Shown here: positions 34,756 to 44,238 of the stretch, piece after piece
Layout: every line of letters begins with the position of its first letter
How positions within the stretch are numbered: position 1 is the stretch's first letter
Notes under the pieces: generated by a model
The model's database searches: none
Told to the model about the DNA's origin: nothing
The model's input: only the letters and a program-made list of their open reading frames with translations
Made by a program: the position numbers and the translations under genes
From: Chloroflexota bacterium
Lineage (GTDB): Bacteria > Chloroflexota > Anaerolineae > Aggregatilineales > Phototrophicaceae
Length of the DNA stretch: 64,000 bases
NCBI GenBank assembly: GCA_026708115.1
Contig: JAPOVL010000046.1
Span: 62,001-126,000, forward strand
Reading direction: 5' to 3'

Positions 34756-35908
34756 CGCATTGGTGATCCGCGATCTAGCAGCGACCATCGAAACCCTGTT
34801 CCGTTCAGAACTAGCCAGTCGTCCGGTGATTGTAGTCAGCGGCAATCAACGTCTGAAAGTGCTGGGTACAGATGCTTGGGCGCGTCAAGCGGGAGTACAT
34901 GCCGGTGACAGCCTCAAACAAGCCGAATTCCAATGTCCTGATGCCGTTGTCGTACACGCGCGGGAAGAAACTTACCGTCGACTCTTTGATGAGATGACTG
35001 TCGATTTAACGGATCATATTGACAAGGTAGAAACTTATTACGATGCCGGCAATGCCTTGTGGTATGTGAAGACGCCACATCAAGAAGAACTTAATGTCCT
35101 GCGCGAGTTGATCTTGGGACGCCTGGGCGGGACAGTCTCGGTCGGGACAGGTAGCGGGAAATTTGTGGCGCGGGTCGCTGGCATTAGCAGCTTCGGGCAT
35201 TGTCGGGTGACGCCAGGCGAAGAGGCGGCGTTTTTAGCGCCATTCCCGGTCAGCTTGTTGCCTTTGACTTTGGATATGTGCCGACGACTACCAATGATGG
35301 GTATCCGCAGCATCGGCGATTATGCAGCGCTATCACGCGCCGCGGTCTTCGAACAATGGGATCGGCAGGGTTGCAGGTGTTACGATCTGGCGCTTGGGAT
35401 AGATTCGCGCCCCTTGCAATCTTGTCAGCCGCCGCTGCTCCTCGAACAAACGCTGTCTTTCGAAGATGCGGTCGCGGATAAAGAAAGTCTGCTGGCGGCT
35501 TGCCTGCAATTGGCGTCTGCACTTAGGCATAAGTTAAAAGGGCGGGCAGCCGGACGTCTGGTCGTTTTGCTCACCGATGATACTGGTTACAGGCATGAAT
35601 TGCACTTACGCCCAAATGAGCCGCTACATAGCATGGCGCACTTCCAAAAGCAACTGCCCTTGTTGTTGGAAAAGCCAACATATACGACCGGTATCATACA
35701 ACTCAGTTTGCAATTATCTGAATTGGCGGTGGTAGAACCACAGCAACTATCGCTGTTTGAAGTGACCCGCGAACAGCGCTCCGTCAATCAGGCGATCTAT
35801 GGCTGGCGACAGCGCTTTCACGAGACAGTTTATCACTTGACCTCGACCGGCGTGCCGCGTCACTTCCCGCCGACTCTGCAATATGAATATGAGGCGCTGG
35901 AGGCATGA
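34748..35908 (+). CDS. imuB: ImuB-like Y-family polymerase relative
   Basis: 386 residues. The fold is that of Y-family translesion polymerases (LKVLGTDAWARQAGVHAGD, a palm-like VETYYDAGNALWYV, then LPMMGIRSIGDYAALSRAAV as the thumb/HhH region). The catalytic carboxylates appear lost: Arg at the first Asp position and DA instead of DE, as in other ImuB proteins, which act as scaffolds. A clamp-binding motif QQLSLF occurs at residues 332-337. It would link DnaE2 to the sliding clamp during lesion bypass. It overlaps the next gene by 4 bases. Confidence 0.85.
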   Translation: MFSALVIRDLAATIETLFRSELASRPVIVVSGNQRLKVLGTDAWARQAGVHAGDSLKQAEFQCPDAVVVHAREETYRRLFDEMTVDLTDHIDKVETYYDAGNALWYVKTPHQEELNVLRELILGRLGGTVSVGTGSGKFVARVAGISSFGHCRVTPGEEAAFLAPFPVSLLPLTLDMCRRLPMMGIRSIGDYAALSRAAVFEQWDRQGCRCYDLALGIDSRPLQSCQPPLLLEQTLSFEDAVADKESLLAACLQLASALRHKLKGRAAGRLVVLLTDDTGYRHELHLRPNEPLHSMAHFQKQLPLLLEKPTYTTGIIQLSLQLSELAVVEPQQLSLFEVTREQRSVNQAIYGWRQRFHETVYHLTSTGVPRHFPPTLQYEYEALEA

Positions 35909-36153
35909 GCCGGTTGTGGCAGGATGGCAAAGCATTGCAAGTGCGCACCGACGATAACTTGCCGACGGCAATTCACTGGCGAGATGTCTGGTATACCGTC
36001 CGGCATATCGCTTTGCATTGGCAAATAGATGTGAATTGGTGGCAAGCGCGGATCTATCGCGATTATTACAAGGTATTGGCAGACGGTATGGTATTGGTGA
36101 TTTATCACGACTTGATTGCAAACACTTGGGCTGTTCAGCGGATCTATGACTAA
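35905..36153 (+). CDS. small DUF6504-like protein of the mutasome cassette
   Basis: 82 residues. It is rich in Trp and Tyr: AIHWRDVWYTVRHIALHWQI, then VNWWQARIYRDYYKVLADG and a terminal WAVQRIYD. This matches my memory of DUF6504 proteins, which sit between imuB and dnaE2 in many actinobacterial cassettes. The function is unknown; the 4-base overlap with imuB and 8-base overlap with dnaE2 show that it belongs to the operon and is translated with it. Confidence 0.7.
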   Translation: MSRLWQDGKALQVRTDDNLPTAIHWRDVWYTVRHIALHWQIDVNWWQARIYRDYYKVLADGMVLVIYHDLIANTWAVQRIYD

Positions 36154-39100
36154 ACTCGACTACGTTGAACTACGGGCGCATTCAGCGTATAGCTTGCTAC
36201 GCGGCACCTCATCGCCAGAGGCTTTACTGGTGGAGGCGGCGCGTCTGGGGATGCGCGGGCTGGCGCTGACCGATCACAACAACGTGTATGGCGCGATCAG
36301 CTTTCAAAAAACGGCGCAAGCTTTGGGAATTCAACCGATTCTGGGCGCTGAACTGACGCTTGACGACGAGACGGCGTTGAATTTGTTGGTTGCTAATGAA
36401 ACCGGCTGGGAAAATCTGTGTTGGTTGATCACACAGGCGCAGCATCAAGCGCCGAAAGGCGAAGGCTTGCTGCGCTTTGAGCAATTGGAAGGGCATACCG
36501 AAGGACTAATCGCTTTGTCGGGCGGACGGGAAGGGGAGATCACCCGCACCTTAGAAGCCCAAGGAATGAATGCAGCGCGGATTGCGGCGACGCGCTATGC
36601 GGCATTATTTGATGAGGAACACTTTTTCATTGAACTGCATCATCACCGTCGCTCTTATGACGAACAGCGCATCGCAACTTTAGTGGAACTGGCGCAAGCG
36701 CTACGGCTGGATATTGTTGCGACCAACCATGTGCATTATCCAACGCCAACGGATAAAACTTTGGGTGATGTGGTGACCGCCATCAGGCATAATCGTGCTT
36801 TGAACGATGTACAGACGCATCTTTTCCCCAACGGACAGCATTACTTGAAGTCGGGCAAGGCATTAGCGGCTTTGTTCCATCGCTATCCCCGCGCTATTGA
36901 AAATACTATCCGTATTGCCGAGCGTTGCACGTATCAATTGCCCTCCGAGTTGCAGACGCTGCCGCGGCATCCACTGCCTGTGGGCATGAGTGCGCAGGCC
37001 TACCTGGCGCGGCTTTGTCGGCGCTCGAAACGCTACCAGCCACATATGGAAGAGCGCCTTCAACATGAGTTGGCGATCATTAATGCGAGCGGACTGGCAA
37101 ATTATTTTTTGGTGGTCTGGGATATTGTACGCTTCGCTTGGGAGAAGGATATTCGCTGTCAGGGACGCGGCTCGGCGGCAAATTCGCTAGTGGCGTATCT
37201 GCTGAAGATCGCGCCAATTGACCCGATTAAGCACCGCTTGGTCTTCGAGCGCTTTTTATCGCCGGAGAAGCAGATGGCGCCCGACATTGATATGGATTTC
37301 GATGCCGAAACCCGTGAACAAGTCATACAGTATCTCTATGAGAAATACGGGCGAACGCATGCGGCGATGGCATGTACCTTTGTCACCTACCGTCATCGCA
37401 GCGTCATTCGCGATGTCGCCAAAGCTTGGGGATTCGCCCCATCAATACATGCCTATTTGTGCGATCAGTGGGAAGATCGCGGGGAACATACCCCGCCTCA
37501 TTTAGAAGCGTTTTTTGATGTTTGCGAGCGATTATTGGGTAATGTGCGGCATATCGGTATTCACAATGGCGGAGAGATTATCTCCGATGTGCCACTTTCG
37601 CGTCGCTTGCCCACCGAGCCCGCCACCATGCCTGATCGCACAGTTGTGCAATGGGATAAAGAAGGCTTGGAAGACGCTGGCATCATCAAGATTGATGTGT
37701 TGGGACTGCGGATGCTGGCAGCGATCACGGAAATGGTCGAGCACACCGGCGTTGATGTCGATTTGATTCCTTTTGACGATGCACAGGTTTATGAAATGAT
37801 CACGCAAGCCAAAACTTTCGGCGTCTTTCAATGTGAGAGCCGAGCGCAGATGAATACCCTACCGCGCTTGAAGCCGTTCTGCTTCCTGGATCTGGTCATT
37901 GCCATTAGCTTGATCCGTCCGGGACCGATCATGGGCAATATGGTACATCCATATCTGCGACGCCGGCGCGGCGCAGAAGAAGTCAGCTACCTTGATGATC
38001 GGCTGAAACCAGCGCTAGAAGAGACTTTGGGCGTGATTTTGTGGCAAGAGCAAGTGCTGAAAGTGGCGCATGATATTGCTGGCTTCACTCACGGCCAGGG
38101 CGAGACGCTACGACGTGCCCTGGGCAGCAAATACGCCTTTCAATTATTGGATCAACTTGAGAGTACCTTCATTAGAGGCGCGATCAAAAATGGTGTCCAA
38201 GAAGAAATAGCGCAGACCGTATTCGATCAATTACGCGGTTTCGGAGCTTATTCCTTTGCCAAGAGTCACGCTGCCAGTTTTGCTGTGCTGACCTATCAAT
38301 CGGCCTGGTTCAAATATCATCATGCGGCAGTGTTTTACGCCGCAATCTTGAATCACCAGCCAATGGGCTTTTGGGCGCCGAGTACGCTTGTCTACGATGC
38401 CATGCGCCAGGGAATCACGGTACTCCCGCCAGATATTAACCGCAGCGCCGCCGATTGTACCATTGAAGATAGTGCCATTCGTATAGGACTGTCGTATATC
38501 AAAGGCATCAAGAATCGACGGCTGGAACGATTGATAAAGATCCGCGATGAGCGGCCTTTTGCCGATCTGCAAGACTTCATTCAGCGGGTGAATATGCCTT
38601 TGCGCTTAATTGAGCGGCTGATCCAATCGGGTGCGATGGACACCTGGCATTCGTCGCGGCATCAGTTATTGTGGGACGCTGGAGTGCTGCACAAAACGCG
38701 TAGCAATTTCCGCATGCGATTGGAAACGCCCGCGGTTTGCTTGCCTGCGCCTACACCGATGGAACGGCTCAATATGGAATTTGCCTCGACCGGGCTTTCC
38801 ACCCAGCACCATCCCATGCAGTATTTCCGTAAATGGTGCAATGCGCGGCGCATTCTACACAGTAAACAAGTCATGCGCGCGCGCGACCGAGCCCTAATTC
38901 AAACCGCCGGCCTGGTGGTAATCATTCAAGCGCCGGAGACGGCCAAAGAGATCCGCTTTATCACCCTGGAAGACGAATATGAATTGATAAACGTTGTGGT
39001 CTTCCCCGATTTGTATTACCAGTCGCGCAAGATCATCCGCAACGAACGATTCTTGTGGTTCAGCGGCATAGTCGAGCGCGACGAAACGGTGACGACCATT

Positions 39101-39196
39101 CGCGCCAGTTCGGTGCGCGCTTTGCCCGTTGCGCAGGCCGCGAGCGTGACTGTCCTCGGGCCAGCGCAACGCTGTGTTAATCGCCACGCGCCATAG
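36146..39196 (+). CDS. dnaE2: error-prone DNA polymerase DnaE2 (ImuC)
   Basis: 1016 residues, the usual DnaE2 length. The N-terminal PHP domain shows LRAHSAYSLLRGTSSPEAL, LALTDHNNVYGA, FFIELHHHRRS and ATNHVHYPTPTDK. The polymerase palm is in CQGRGSAANSLVAYLL and APDIDMDFDAE, which carries the catalytic Asp pair. The finger and C-terminal region includes FGAYSFAKSHAASFAVLTYQ and an OB domain (QTAGLVVIIQAPETAKEIRF). It synthesises DNA across lesions after SOS induction. The ATG at 36146 is chosen because DYVELRAHSAYS follows directly. The last 15 codons and the stop lie inside a scar derived from a glgX-like and an SDR-like gene, so the C-terminus QRCVNRHAP is probably not ancestral. Confidence 0.93.
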   Translation: MTKLDYVELRAHSAYSLLRGTSSPEALLVEAARLGMRGLALTDHNNVYGAISFQKTAQALGIQPILGAELTLDDETALNLLVANETGWENLCWLITQAQHQAPKGEGLLRFEQLEGHTEGLIALSGGREGEITRTLEAQGMNAARIAATRYAALFDEEHFFIELHHHRRSYDEQRIATLVELAQALRLDIVATNHVHYPTPTDKTLGDVVTAIRHNRALNDVQTHLFPNGQHYLKSGKALAALFHRYPRAIENTIRIAERCTYQLPSELQTLPRHPLPVGMSAQAYLARLCRRSKRYQPHMEERLQHELAIINASGLANYFLVVWDIVRFAWEKDIRCQGRGSAANSLVAYLLKIAPIDPIKHRLVFERFLSPEKQMAPDIDMDFDAETREQVIQYLYEKYGRTHAAMACTFVTYRHRSVIRDVAKAWGFAPSIHAYLCDQWEDRGEHTPPHLEAFFDVCERLLGNVRHIGIHNGGEIISDVPLSRRLPTEPATMPDRTVVQWDKEGLEDAGIIKIDVLGLRMLAAITEMVEHTGVDVDLIPFDDAQVYEMITQAKTFGVFQCESRAQMNTLPRLKPFCFLDLVIAISLIRPGPIMGNMVHPYLRRRRGAEEVSYLDDRLKPALEETLGVILWQEQVLKVAHDIAGFTHGQGETLRRALGSKYAFQLLDQLESTFIRGAIKNGVQEEIAQTVFDQLRGFGAYSFAKSHAASFAVLTYQSAWFKYHHAAVFYAAILNHQPMGFWAPSTLVYDAMRQGITVLPPDINRSAADCTIEDSAIRIGLSYIKGIKNRRLERLIKIRDERPFADLQDFIQRVNMPLRLIERLIQSGAMDTWHSSRHQLLWDAGVLHKTRSNFRMRLETPAVCLPAPTPMERLNMEFASTGLSTQHHPMQYFRKWCNARRILHSKQVMRARDRALIQTAGLVVIIQAPETAKEIRFITLEDEYELINVVVFPDLYYQSRKIIRNERFLWFSGIVERDETVTTIRASSVRALPVAQAASVTVLGPAQRCVNRHAP

Positions 39197-39251
39197 CGCC
39201 CCCCACATCACCGGCCACGCCGCAAACCGATGCCGTTTTGCTTTCTAACAT
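39151..39251 (-). pseudogene. chimeric scar: SDR 5' fragment joined to glgX-like 3' fragment
   Basis: Read on the minus strand from an ATG at 39251, the first 65 bases match the start of the SDR gene at 33950 at 54 positions without gaps (MLESKTASVCGVAGDVGG against MLEGKTALVTGAAGDLGG). They run into 44 bases (39194-39151) that match the 3' part of glgX (42100-42057) at 38 positions without gaps; the protein reading WRVAINTAL.WPED.H is retained in another frame. The two parts meet at ATGGCGCG, which both parents share. It overlaps the end of dnaE2 and encodes no intact protein. Confidence 0.8.
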
Positions 39252-39309
39252 GTCTGTTACTTCTCTTCTCCTGGTTGGTCGTTCCACAGCAGGAGCTACC
39301 ATATTTACG

Positions 39310-41934
39310 TCACTCAAAGAGGACGCGCGCGCAAGCGACGGATCGCGAAGGCACAGTCAGCGTTATCGACTTGTCGCGAATGGGGAGCGATTGTTGATCG
39401 ACTTCAATTGGCGTAGTTTGCCATGCCTCGATAATGTTTTGCAGCGGGAAGGACAGCGTTTGCGCTACCTCGTCCATACCCAGGTTGTAGGCATGGAGAA
39501 TCAAGCCCCGTCCATCGGCCGCGACTTTGATTTGAATCTCGCACTGTCCCTGCGGGTCGCAGGTTAGGAACGTTCCAACTGTCCCAAGTTCGGTGCCCGG
39601 CACACGCACGATCAGCGGCGGTACGGTACTGTTCATGGCAAAGCGGCTCGACGCCCTCGGGTCGTATCCCGCGCTCGACGAGAGACGATAACGCAGCAAG
39701 GTATCTTCACCCTGGCTGGCTTTGAAATTGGTATCCCAGTGATTGTGCAATGCCCAGGATACCAGCGTCGCCCGGCCGCTATCCAATTTCTGCGCCCAGC
39801 GCCCGGTGGTGATGCCGCCCACTTGAATCAACGGCGAGTCGACCGGCACAAGGGTCACCGAAAGCGACTCGTCGCCCACCTGCGCCCAGCGATGAATGCC
39901 ATACCAGTCCCGGCAGGAGCCGGGCAACTGCTCGCGTTCCGGTTCCAGCGGCACGCCGTTGAGATCGAGATGGAATTCAGGCTTATCGATCGCTATCGGG
40001 AATGGCACATAGACCGCTTCCGCCAAAGTATTGAAAGTCTTGTCGACCAGCATCTCGAGTTGCAGCGCCTTTTCGTGGAAGGGCAAACTATAGCGAACTT
40101 TAAGCGAGCGAGCGCCTTCCGCCTCCATCCGCGCTTCAATCTGGACGCAGTCGTGCCGGCGCAGCGCCGGCATGATCTCGACTGCCGTTGGACCACTGCG
40201 TCGGAAGGGCGTATCGGCATGGCGAACTCCAAAATCTTCGCGGTCGAAATCCAGCGCGAAGATGGCTCGCCGGTCATCGGGATGATCGACCCATTCGTAG
40301 ACGTACTGTCCAAAACGCCAAAGGTCATCACAGTTGACCAATTCACGCCCCAGTTCCTTGTCATACCAACTCAGCAAGCCGCCAGTGGCGGGATCAATCC
40401 GTAAGCGATACCAGGCATTTTCGATGAGGCCCTCGCCGAGGAGGGCATCCGGGTCCGTCGGGATCGACCGCGGCGCGGCGGTCGCGTAGCCGAAAGCCGG
40501 CAAGGAAAGGTCGATCATCGTGTCCGCGGCGGAATCGGTAATCAGCGGCGGCGCTTCGCGGTAATTGCCGACCAGGAACATCTCCAGCATGCCATGTGGC
40601 GCCGCGCCGCCCATATCCGGCGGCAATGGATAGCGCACATGTCGATCCCAACCCAATGGATTCAGCACCAAGTAGCGATAATTGTCCGGTTCATCCGCTG
40701 GGTCGGCGCTGATGTATTGTCCCCAGCGCCGCCAGGTATCGCCTTCCGGTGTCTTTGCCGTGATCTTGGTGGCTAGTTTACGGCCGCCATCCGCCAGCAA
40801 CTCATGCGTGAGACCATATCCGCCATAGGCGTAGCTGGCTTTGCGATTGAATTGGGCGCGGACAAAGGGCGAGTGTGGCCGGCGGATGCTGCTGAACGCG
40901 CCCCAGGTATGCTCGTCGTAGAGCGACACTAGATGATAGGCTTCTTCAATGAGATCAGGATTTGGGCCGTCGACCTGCGTCGCCAGCAAGTCCAAAACCG
41001 GCAATAGTTCCTCGGTTTGACGGTTGAGGCTGGTCTCATACATCGAGGAGCCGACGCCGTCCGCCCACCAATCGGACCAATCGCCGGACCATGTGAAAAG
41101 CTGATCGCCATACTCCTTGTGCAGCATGTCGGCGAAATCGTCCAGCGTGGTGAAAATGAGCCGGGGTTGACGTCCGCTCGCGTTCCAATCGCGCACGAAA
41201 TCCGACATATGCGCCAGCGGCGGGCCATTGTCTACGCGGGCCGGATGCGTGATCTGGGCATAGAGGAAATCGTAAGGATAATCGTCACGCGCTTCGAGTT
41301 TGGCCAGCTGCTGCGGCAGCAAGTCGTCGACGAAATTCATGTCGCTTAGCCCGTAACGGAAGATGCCATAGAGATAATGCGGACCATTGAAGGTCAATAG
41401 CCGTCCGCCGCCCGGCCCCCGCCACCAGAAGGCATTCAGATCCGGCTCTGGACGGCGCCCGCGGTGCATGTTTATCGACAGAGTCAACGTCTTGATGCCG
41501 ATGGACGGCAACAGATCCGCCCAGAGCCAACTGGCGCCGTTGACATCGCATTGCATGGCCGTACTGATCTTGAGACCATAATTCTGGCGCAAGCGCCGCA
41601 CCGGCAGCAGCGAACGCAGCATCGCCGCCGTCGAGAGCAGCGGCGTCCAGTGATATTGCATGCCGGCGACCGCCATCTGACCGCGCCGATGCAAGGCCAG
41701 GAAGCGGTCGATCTGGCTGGCCGGACGCGCCTGAAAATAACGTTCGACGAAGGAGGTCACCTCGCAAGTCCACTTGTAGCGCGCCTCTTCTGGATAATCG
41801 GCGGTGGCCTCGCCCAGTTCAATCGCTCGGTCGATGAAGCCGAGATGCTGTCGAAAAACGGTGTCCTGATGATCGGTATAACCGATATCAGTATGGGTAT
41901 TGCTGATCAGATAAATCCGCTCGATTTTGGCCAT
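39310..41934 (-). CDS. GH38-type glycoside hydrolase (alpha-mannosidase-like)
   Basis: 874 residues. The N-terminal zinc site reads ISNTHTDIGYTD with His 14 and Asp 16, and the likely catalytic nucleophile is Asp 130 in AMQCDVNGASW. Further family features are MQYHWTPLLSTAAMLRSLLPV and SLYDEHTWGAFSS, followed by a beta-rich C-terminal half. No signal peptide is present, so it would act in the cytoplasm, trimming mannose-containing oligosaccharides. It is the second gene after glgX on this strand, with a 33-base gap, suggesting shared glycan use. Linkage specificity is unknown. Confidence 0.8.
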   Translation of the reverse strand: MAKIERIYLISNTHTDIGYTDHQDTVFRQHLGFIDRAIELGEATADYPEEARYKWTCEVTSFVERYFQARPASQIDRFLALHRRGQMAVAGMQYHWTPLLSTAAMLRSLLPVRRLRQNYGLKISTAMQCDVNGASWLWADLLPSIGIKTLTLSINMHRGRRPEPDLNAFWWRGPGGGRLLTFNGPHYLYGIFRYGLSDMNFVDDLLPQQLAKLEARDDYPYDFLYAQITHPARVDNGPPLAHMSDFVRDWNASGRQPRLIFTTLDDFADMLHKEYGDQLFTWSGDWSDWWADGVGSSMYETSLNRQTEELLPVLDLLATQVDGPNPDLIEEAYHLVSLYDEHTWGAFSSIRRPHSPFVRAQFNRKASYAYGGYGLTHELLADGGRKLATKITAKTPEGDTWRRWGQYISADPADEPDNYRYLVLNPLGWDRHVRYPLPPDMGGAAPHGMLEMFLVGNYREAPPLITDSAADTMIDLSLPAFGYATAAPRSIPTDPDALLGEGLIENAWYRLRIDPATGGLLSWYDKELGRELVNCDDLWRFGQYVYEWVDHPDDRRAIFALDFDREDFGVRHADTPFRRSGPTAVEIMPALRRHDCVQIEARMEAEGARSLKVRYSLPFHEKALQLEMLVDKTFNTLAEAVYVPFPIAIDKPEFHLDLNGVPLEPEREQLPGSCRDWYGIHRWAQVGDESLSVTLVPVDSPLIQVGGITTGRWAQKLDSGRATLVSWALHNHWDTNFKASQGEDTLLRYRLSSSAGYDPRASSRFAMNSTVPPLIVRVPGTELGTVGTFLTCDPQGQCEIQIKVAADGRGLILHAYNLGMDEVAQTLSFPLQNIIEAWQTTPIEVDQQSLPIRDKSITLTVPSRSVACARVLFE

Positions 41935-41967
41935 GCCGCACTGTTTCTCCTGTTTTTCAAACCATAG

Positions 41968-44061
41968 CTAACGTCCGATCAGGATCAGGACCGAGCGGGG
42001 GCCGACAGTGATTTCCCCTTGGTTCGGCAGGATGGGTTCATGACCTAGCTCGTGAATGTCCTCGGGCGAGCCCAGCGCCGTGTTGATTGCCACGCGCCAT
42101 TTCATACGCGCGCCCAACGGCGGCAGACCGAACCAGGCTGTCTCCCAATGGGCGTTCATGACGATGTAGATCATGTCGTCCTCTTCACTGCCTTCGCGGC
42201 AATGTTTCCCGCAAAGCAGGCAAGCCAATTGCCGCCCGTCATAGGACCAATCCGGCTTCCAAAGTTCTCTGCCGTGAAAGGAGATATCGGGATAGCCCGA
42301 TCCCAGGACATCGCGATGCTGAAAGTAAGAACGCCGTCGCAGGGCCGGATGCGCCTTGCGGAACGCGATCAAGCGCCGCGTGAAGCGCAATAGTGGGGCT
42401 TCGCTATGCAGGGCTTCCCAATCGAACCAGTTGAGCGCGCTGTCGTGGCAATAGCTATTGTTGTTGCCACCTTTGGAGTGCCCGATTTCGTCGCCCATCA
42501 GCAGCATTGGCACGCCCTGGCTGACCATCAACAGGCTGAGGAAATTCTTGATCTGCCTTTCCCGCAGGTTGTTGACCGCGCTATCGTCGGTCTCGCCCTC
42601 CGCACCGCAATTCCAGCTGAAGTTTTCGTCCATGCCATCGCGGTTGTCTTCGCCATTGGCTTCATTGTGTTTGTGATTGTAGGAGACCAGATCGCGCAAA
42701 GTGAAGCCATCGTGCGCGGTCACGAAATTGACCGACGCGCGCGGCCCGCGGTCGCCGTAGATATCGGGCGAGCCTTGTATCCGCGCGGCCATGGCTCCCA
42801 ACATGCCACCGTCGCTCTTGATGAAGCGGCGTACGTCATCGCGGTATCTGCCGTTCCACTCGGCCCACCGCCCGTAGGCGGGGAAGCTGCCCACTTGATA
42901 CAATCCGCCAGCGTCCCAGGCCTCGGCAATTAGCTTGGTCTGCGCCAACATAGGATCGTATGCCAAGACCTCCAGCAAGGGCGGGTTGGGATCGGGCACC
43001 CCCTGCGGATTGCGGCCCAGGCTGGATGCCAAGTCGAAGCGAAAGCCATCAATGTGAAACTCCGATACCCAATAGCGCAGGCAGTCCAGCAACAATACAC
43101 GAACGATAGGATGATTGCAGTTAAATGTATTGCCCGTGCCGCTGAAATTGTAGTAACCGCCATCGGGTTTCAGCAGATAGTAGGTCTTGTTGTCGATGCC
43201 GCGATAAGAAATGGCAGGTCCGTCGTCGTTGCCCTCGGCGGTGTGATTGAATACGACGTCAAGCCAGACCTCAATGCCGTTCTGATGACATTGCTTGACC
43301 AGCGTCTTTAGCTCCTGAGCGGGTTCGCCGGAAGCGGCGTAGGCGGCGTTGGGCGCGAAAAAGCCAATTGGGTTGTAGCCCCAGTAGTTTGTTAGTCTCT
43401 CGTTCGTCTGCGGATTGACCCGCTCGTTGTCGAGTTCGTCGAACTCAAAAATTGGCATCAACTCAATGCAGTTGACCCCAAGTTCCTTGAGATAAGGGAT
43501 CTTCTCTATTATCGCAGCGTAGGTGCCCGGCGCTTCCACCTGTGCCGAAGGATGGGCGGTAAAGCCGCGAACGTGCATTTCGTAAACGACCAGGTCTTCC
43601 ATGGGGAGGTTGAGTTGCCGGTCGCCCGCCCATTCATAGTCCTCTACATAAGGACGGGCGCGATAGGGATAGGGGTTGCACCAGTCGTATCCCTGCGCCC
43701 AGACATCCCGCCCGCCGATACGTTTCGCATAAGGGTCCAGCAAGATATTCCGCACATCAAAGCGATGACCGTTCTCCGGGTCGTAAGGACCATCAAAGCG
43801 GAAGCCATACTCGATTTGGCTGTGCTCCAGGTCGAACACGATCATGGCGAAGACATCACCCGTGCGAAATGCATCGGGAAAGGGGATTTCCACAAGAGGC
43901 GATTCGGCGCCTATTTCAAAGAGGACGAGCGTGCAAGCGCTGGCATGATTGGAAAAAGCCGAAAAATTGATGCCTCCCGCCATGACGGTCGCTCCGAAGG
44001 GACGCGGCCTTCCGGGACCGTACCTGAATCCATCTCGTTCGAATGTCGGGAAGCTGTTCAT
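41968..44061 (-). CDS. glgX: glycogen debranching enzyme
   Basis: 697 residues of the GH13 isoamylase type. An N-terminal CBM48-like domain (GINFSAFSNHASACTLVLFE) precedes the catalytic barrel: the region VWLDVVFNHTAEGN (region I), GFRFDLASSL (region II with the nucleophile), LIAEAWDAGG (region III with the acid Glu) and FVTAHDGFTLRDL (region IV). It cuts alpha-1,6 branches in glycogen. The ATG at 44061 is preferred over an upstream one at 44094, since a -10 lies at 44099-44104. The 3' end has a diverged partial copy in the scar at 39151-39194. Confidence 0.93.
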   Translation of the reverse strand: MNSFPTFERDGFRYGPGRPRPFGATVMAGGINFSAFSNHASACTLVLFEIGAESPLVEIPFPDAFRTGDVFAMIVFDLEHSQIEYGFRFDGPYDPENGHRFDVRNILLDPYAKRIGGRDVWAQGYDWCNPYPYRARPYVEDYEWAGDRQLNLPMEDLVVYEMHVRGFTAHPSAQVEAPGTYAAIIEKIPYLKELGVNCIELMPIFEFDELDNERVNPQTNERLTNYWGYNPIGFFAPNAAYAASGEPAQELKTLVKQCHQNGIEVWLDVVFNHTAEGNDDGPAISYRGIDNKTYYLLKPDGGYYNFSGTGNTFNCNHPIVRVLLLDCLRYWVSEFHIDGFRFDLASSLGRNPQGVPDPNPPLLEVLAYDPMLAQTKLIAEAWDAGGLYQVGSFPAYGRWAEWNGRYRDDVRRFIKSDGGMLGAMAARIQGSPDIYGDRGPRASVNFVTAHDGFTLRDLVSYNHKHNEANGEDNRDGMDENFSWNCGAEGETDDSAVNNLRERQIKNFLSLLMVSQGVPMLLMGDEIGHSKGGNNNSYCHDSALNWFDWEALHSEAPLLRFTRRLIAFRKAHPALRRRSYFQHRDVLGSGYPDISFHGRELWKPDWSYDGRQLACLLCGKHCREGSEEDDMIYIVMNAHWETAWFGLPPLGARMKWRVAINTALGSPEDIHELGHEPILPNQGEITVGPRSVLILIGR

Positions 44062-44098
44062 AGGCGAGTGGCTTTGTCGCTTCACAAGAATCACGCCA

Positions 44099-44129
44099 AT
44101 TATAGCGAAGCGCGACCGATTTGGAGCAA
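44099..44129 (-). promoter_or_regulatory. putative promoter of glgX
   Basis: On the minus strand a TATAAT (44104 to 44099) lies 19 bases after TTGCTC. The mRNA would start near 44092 and have a short leader before the ATG at 44061. Confidence 0.4.
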
Positions 44130-44238
44130 GAATTTGTAGAAATTAGCAAAACTTGGCATACTAAGCTCGGTATACTTTGAACAATATGTTTTCCCGTTCG
44201 ATAGGGAACGCCACAGGATTTTTTGGGTAAGTGAGACA

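Noticed and set aside
38894..39211. Minus-strand frame containing WRVAINTAL at the end of dnaE2 as a real gene
   Set aside because: It lacks a domain and is truncated; it is the glgX-like part of the chimeric scar.
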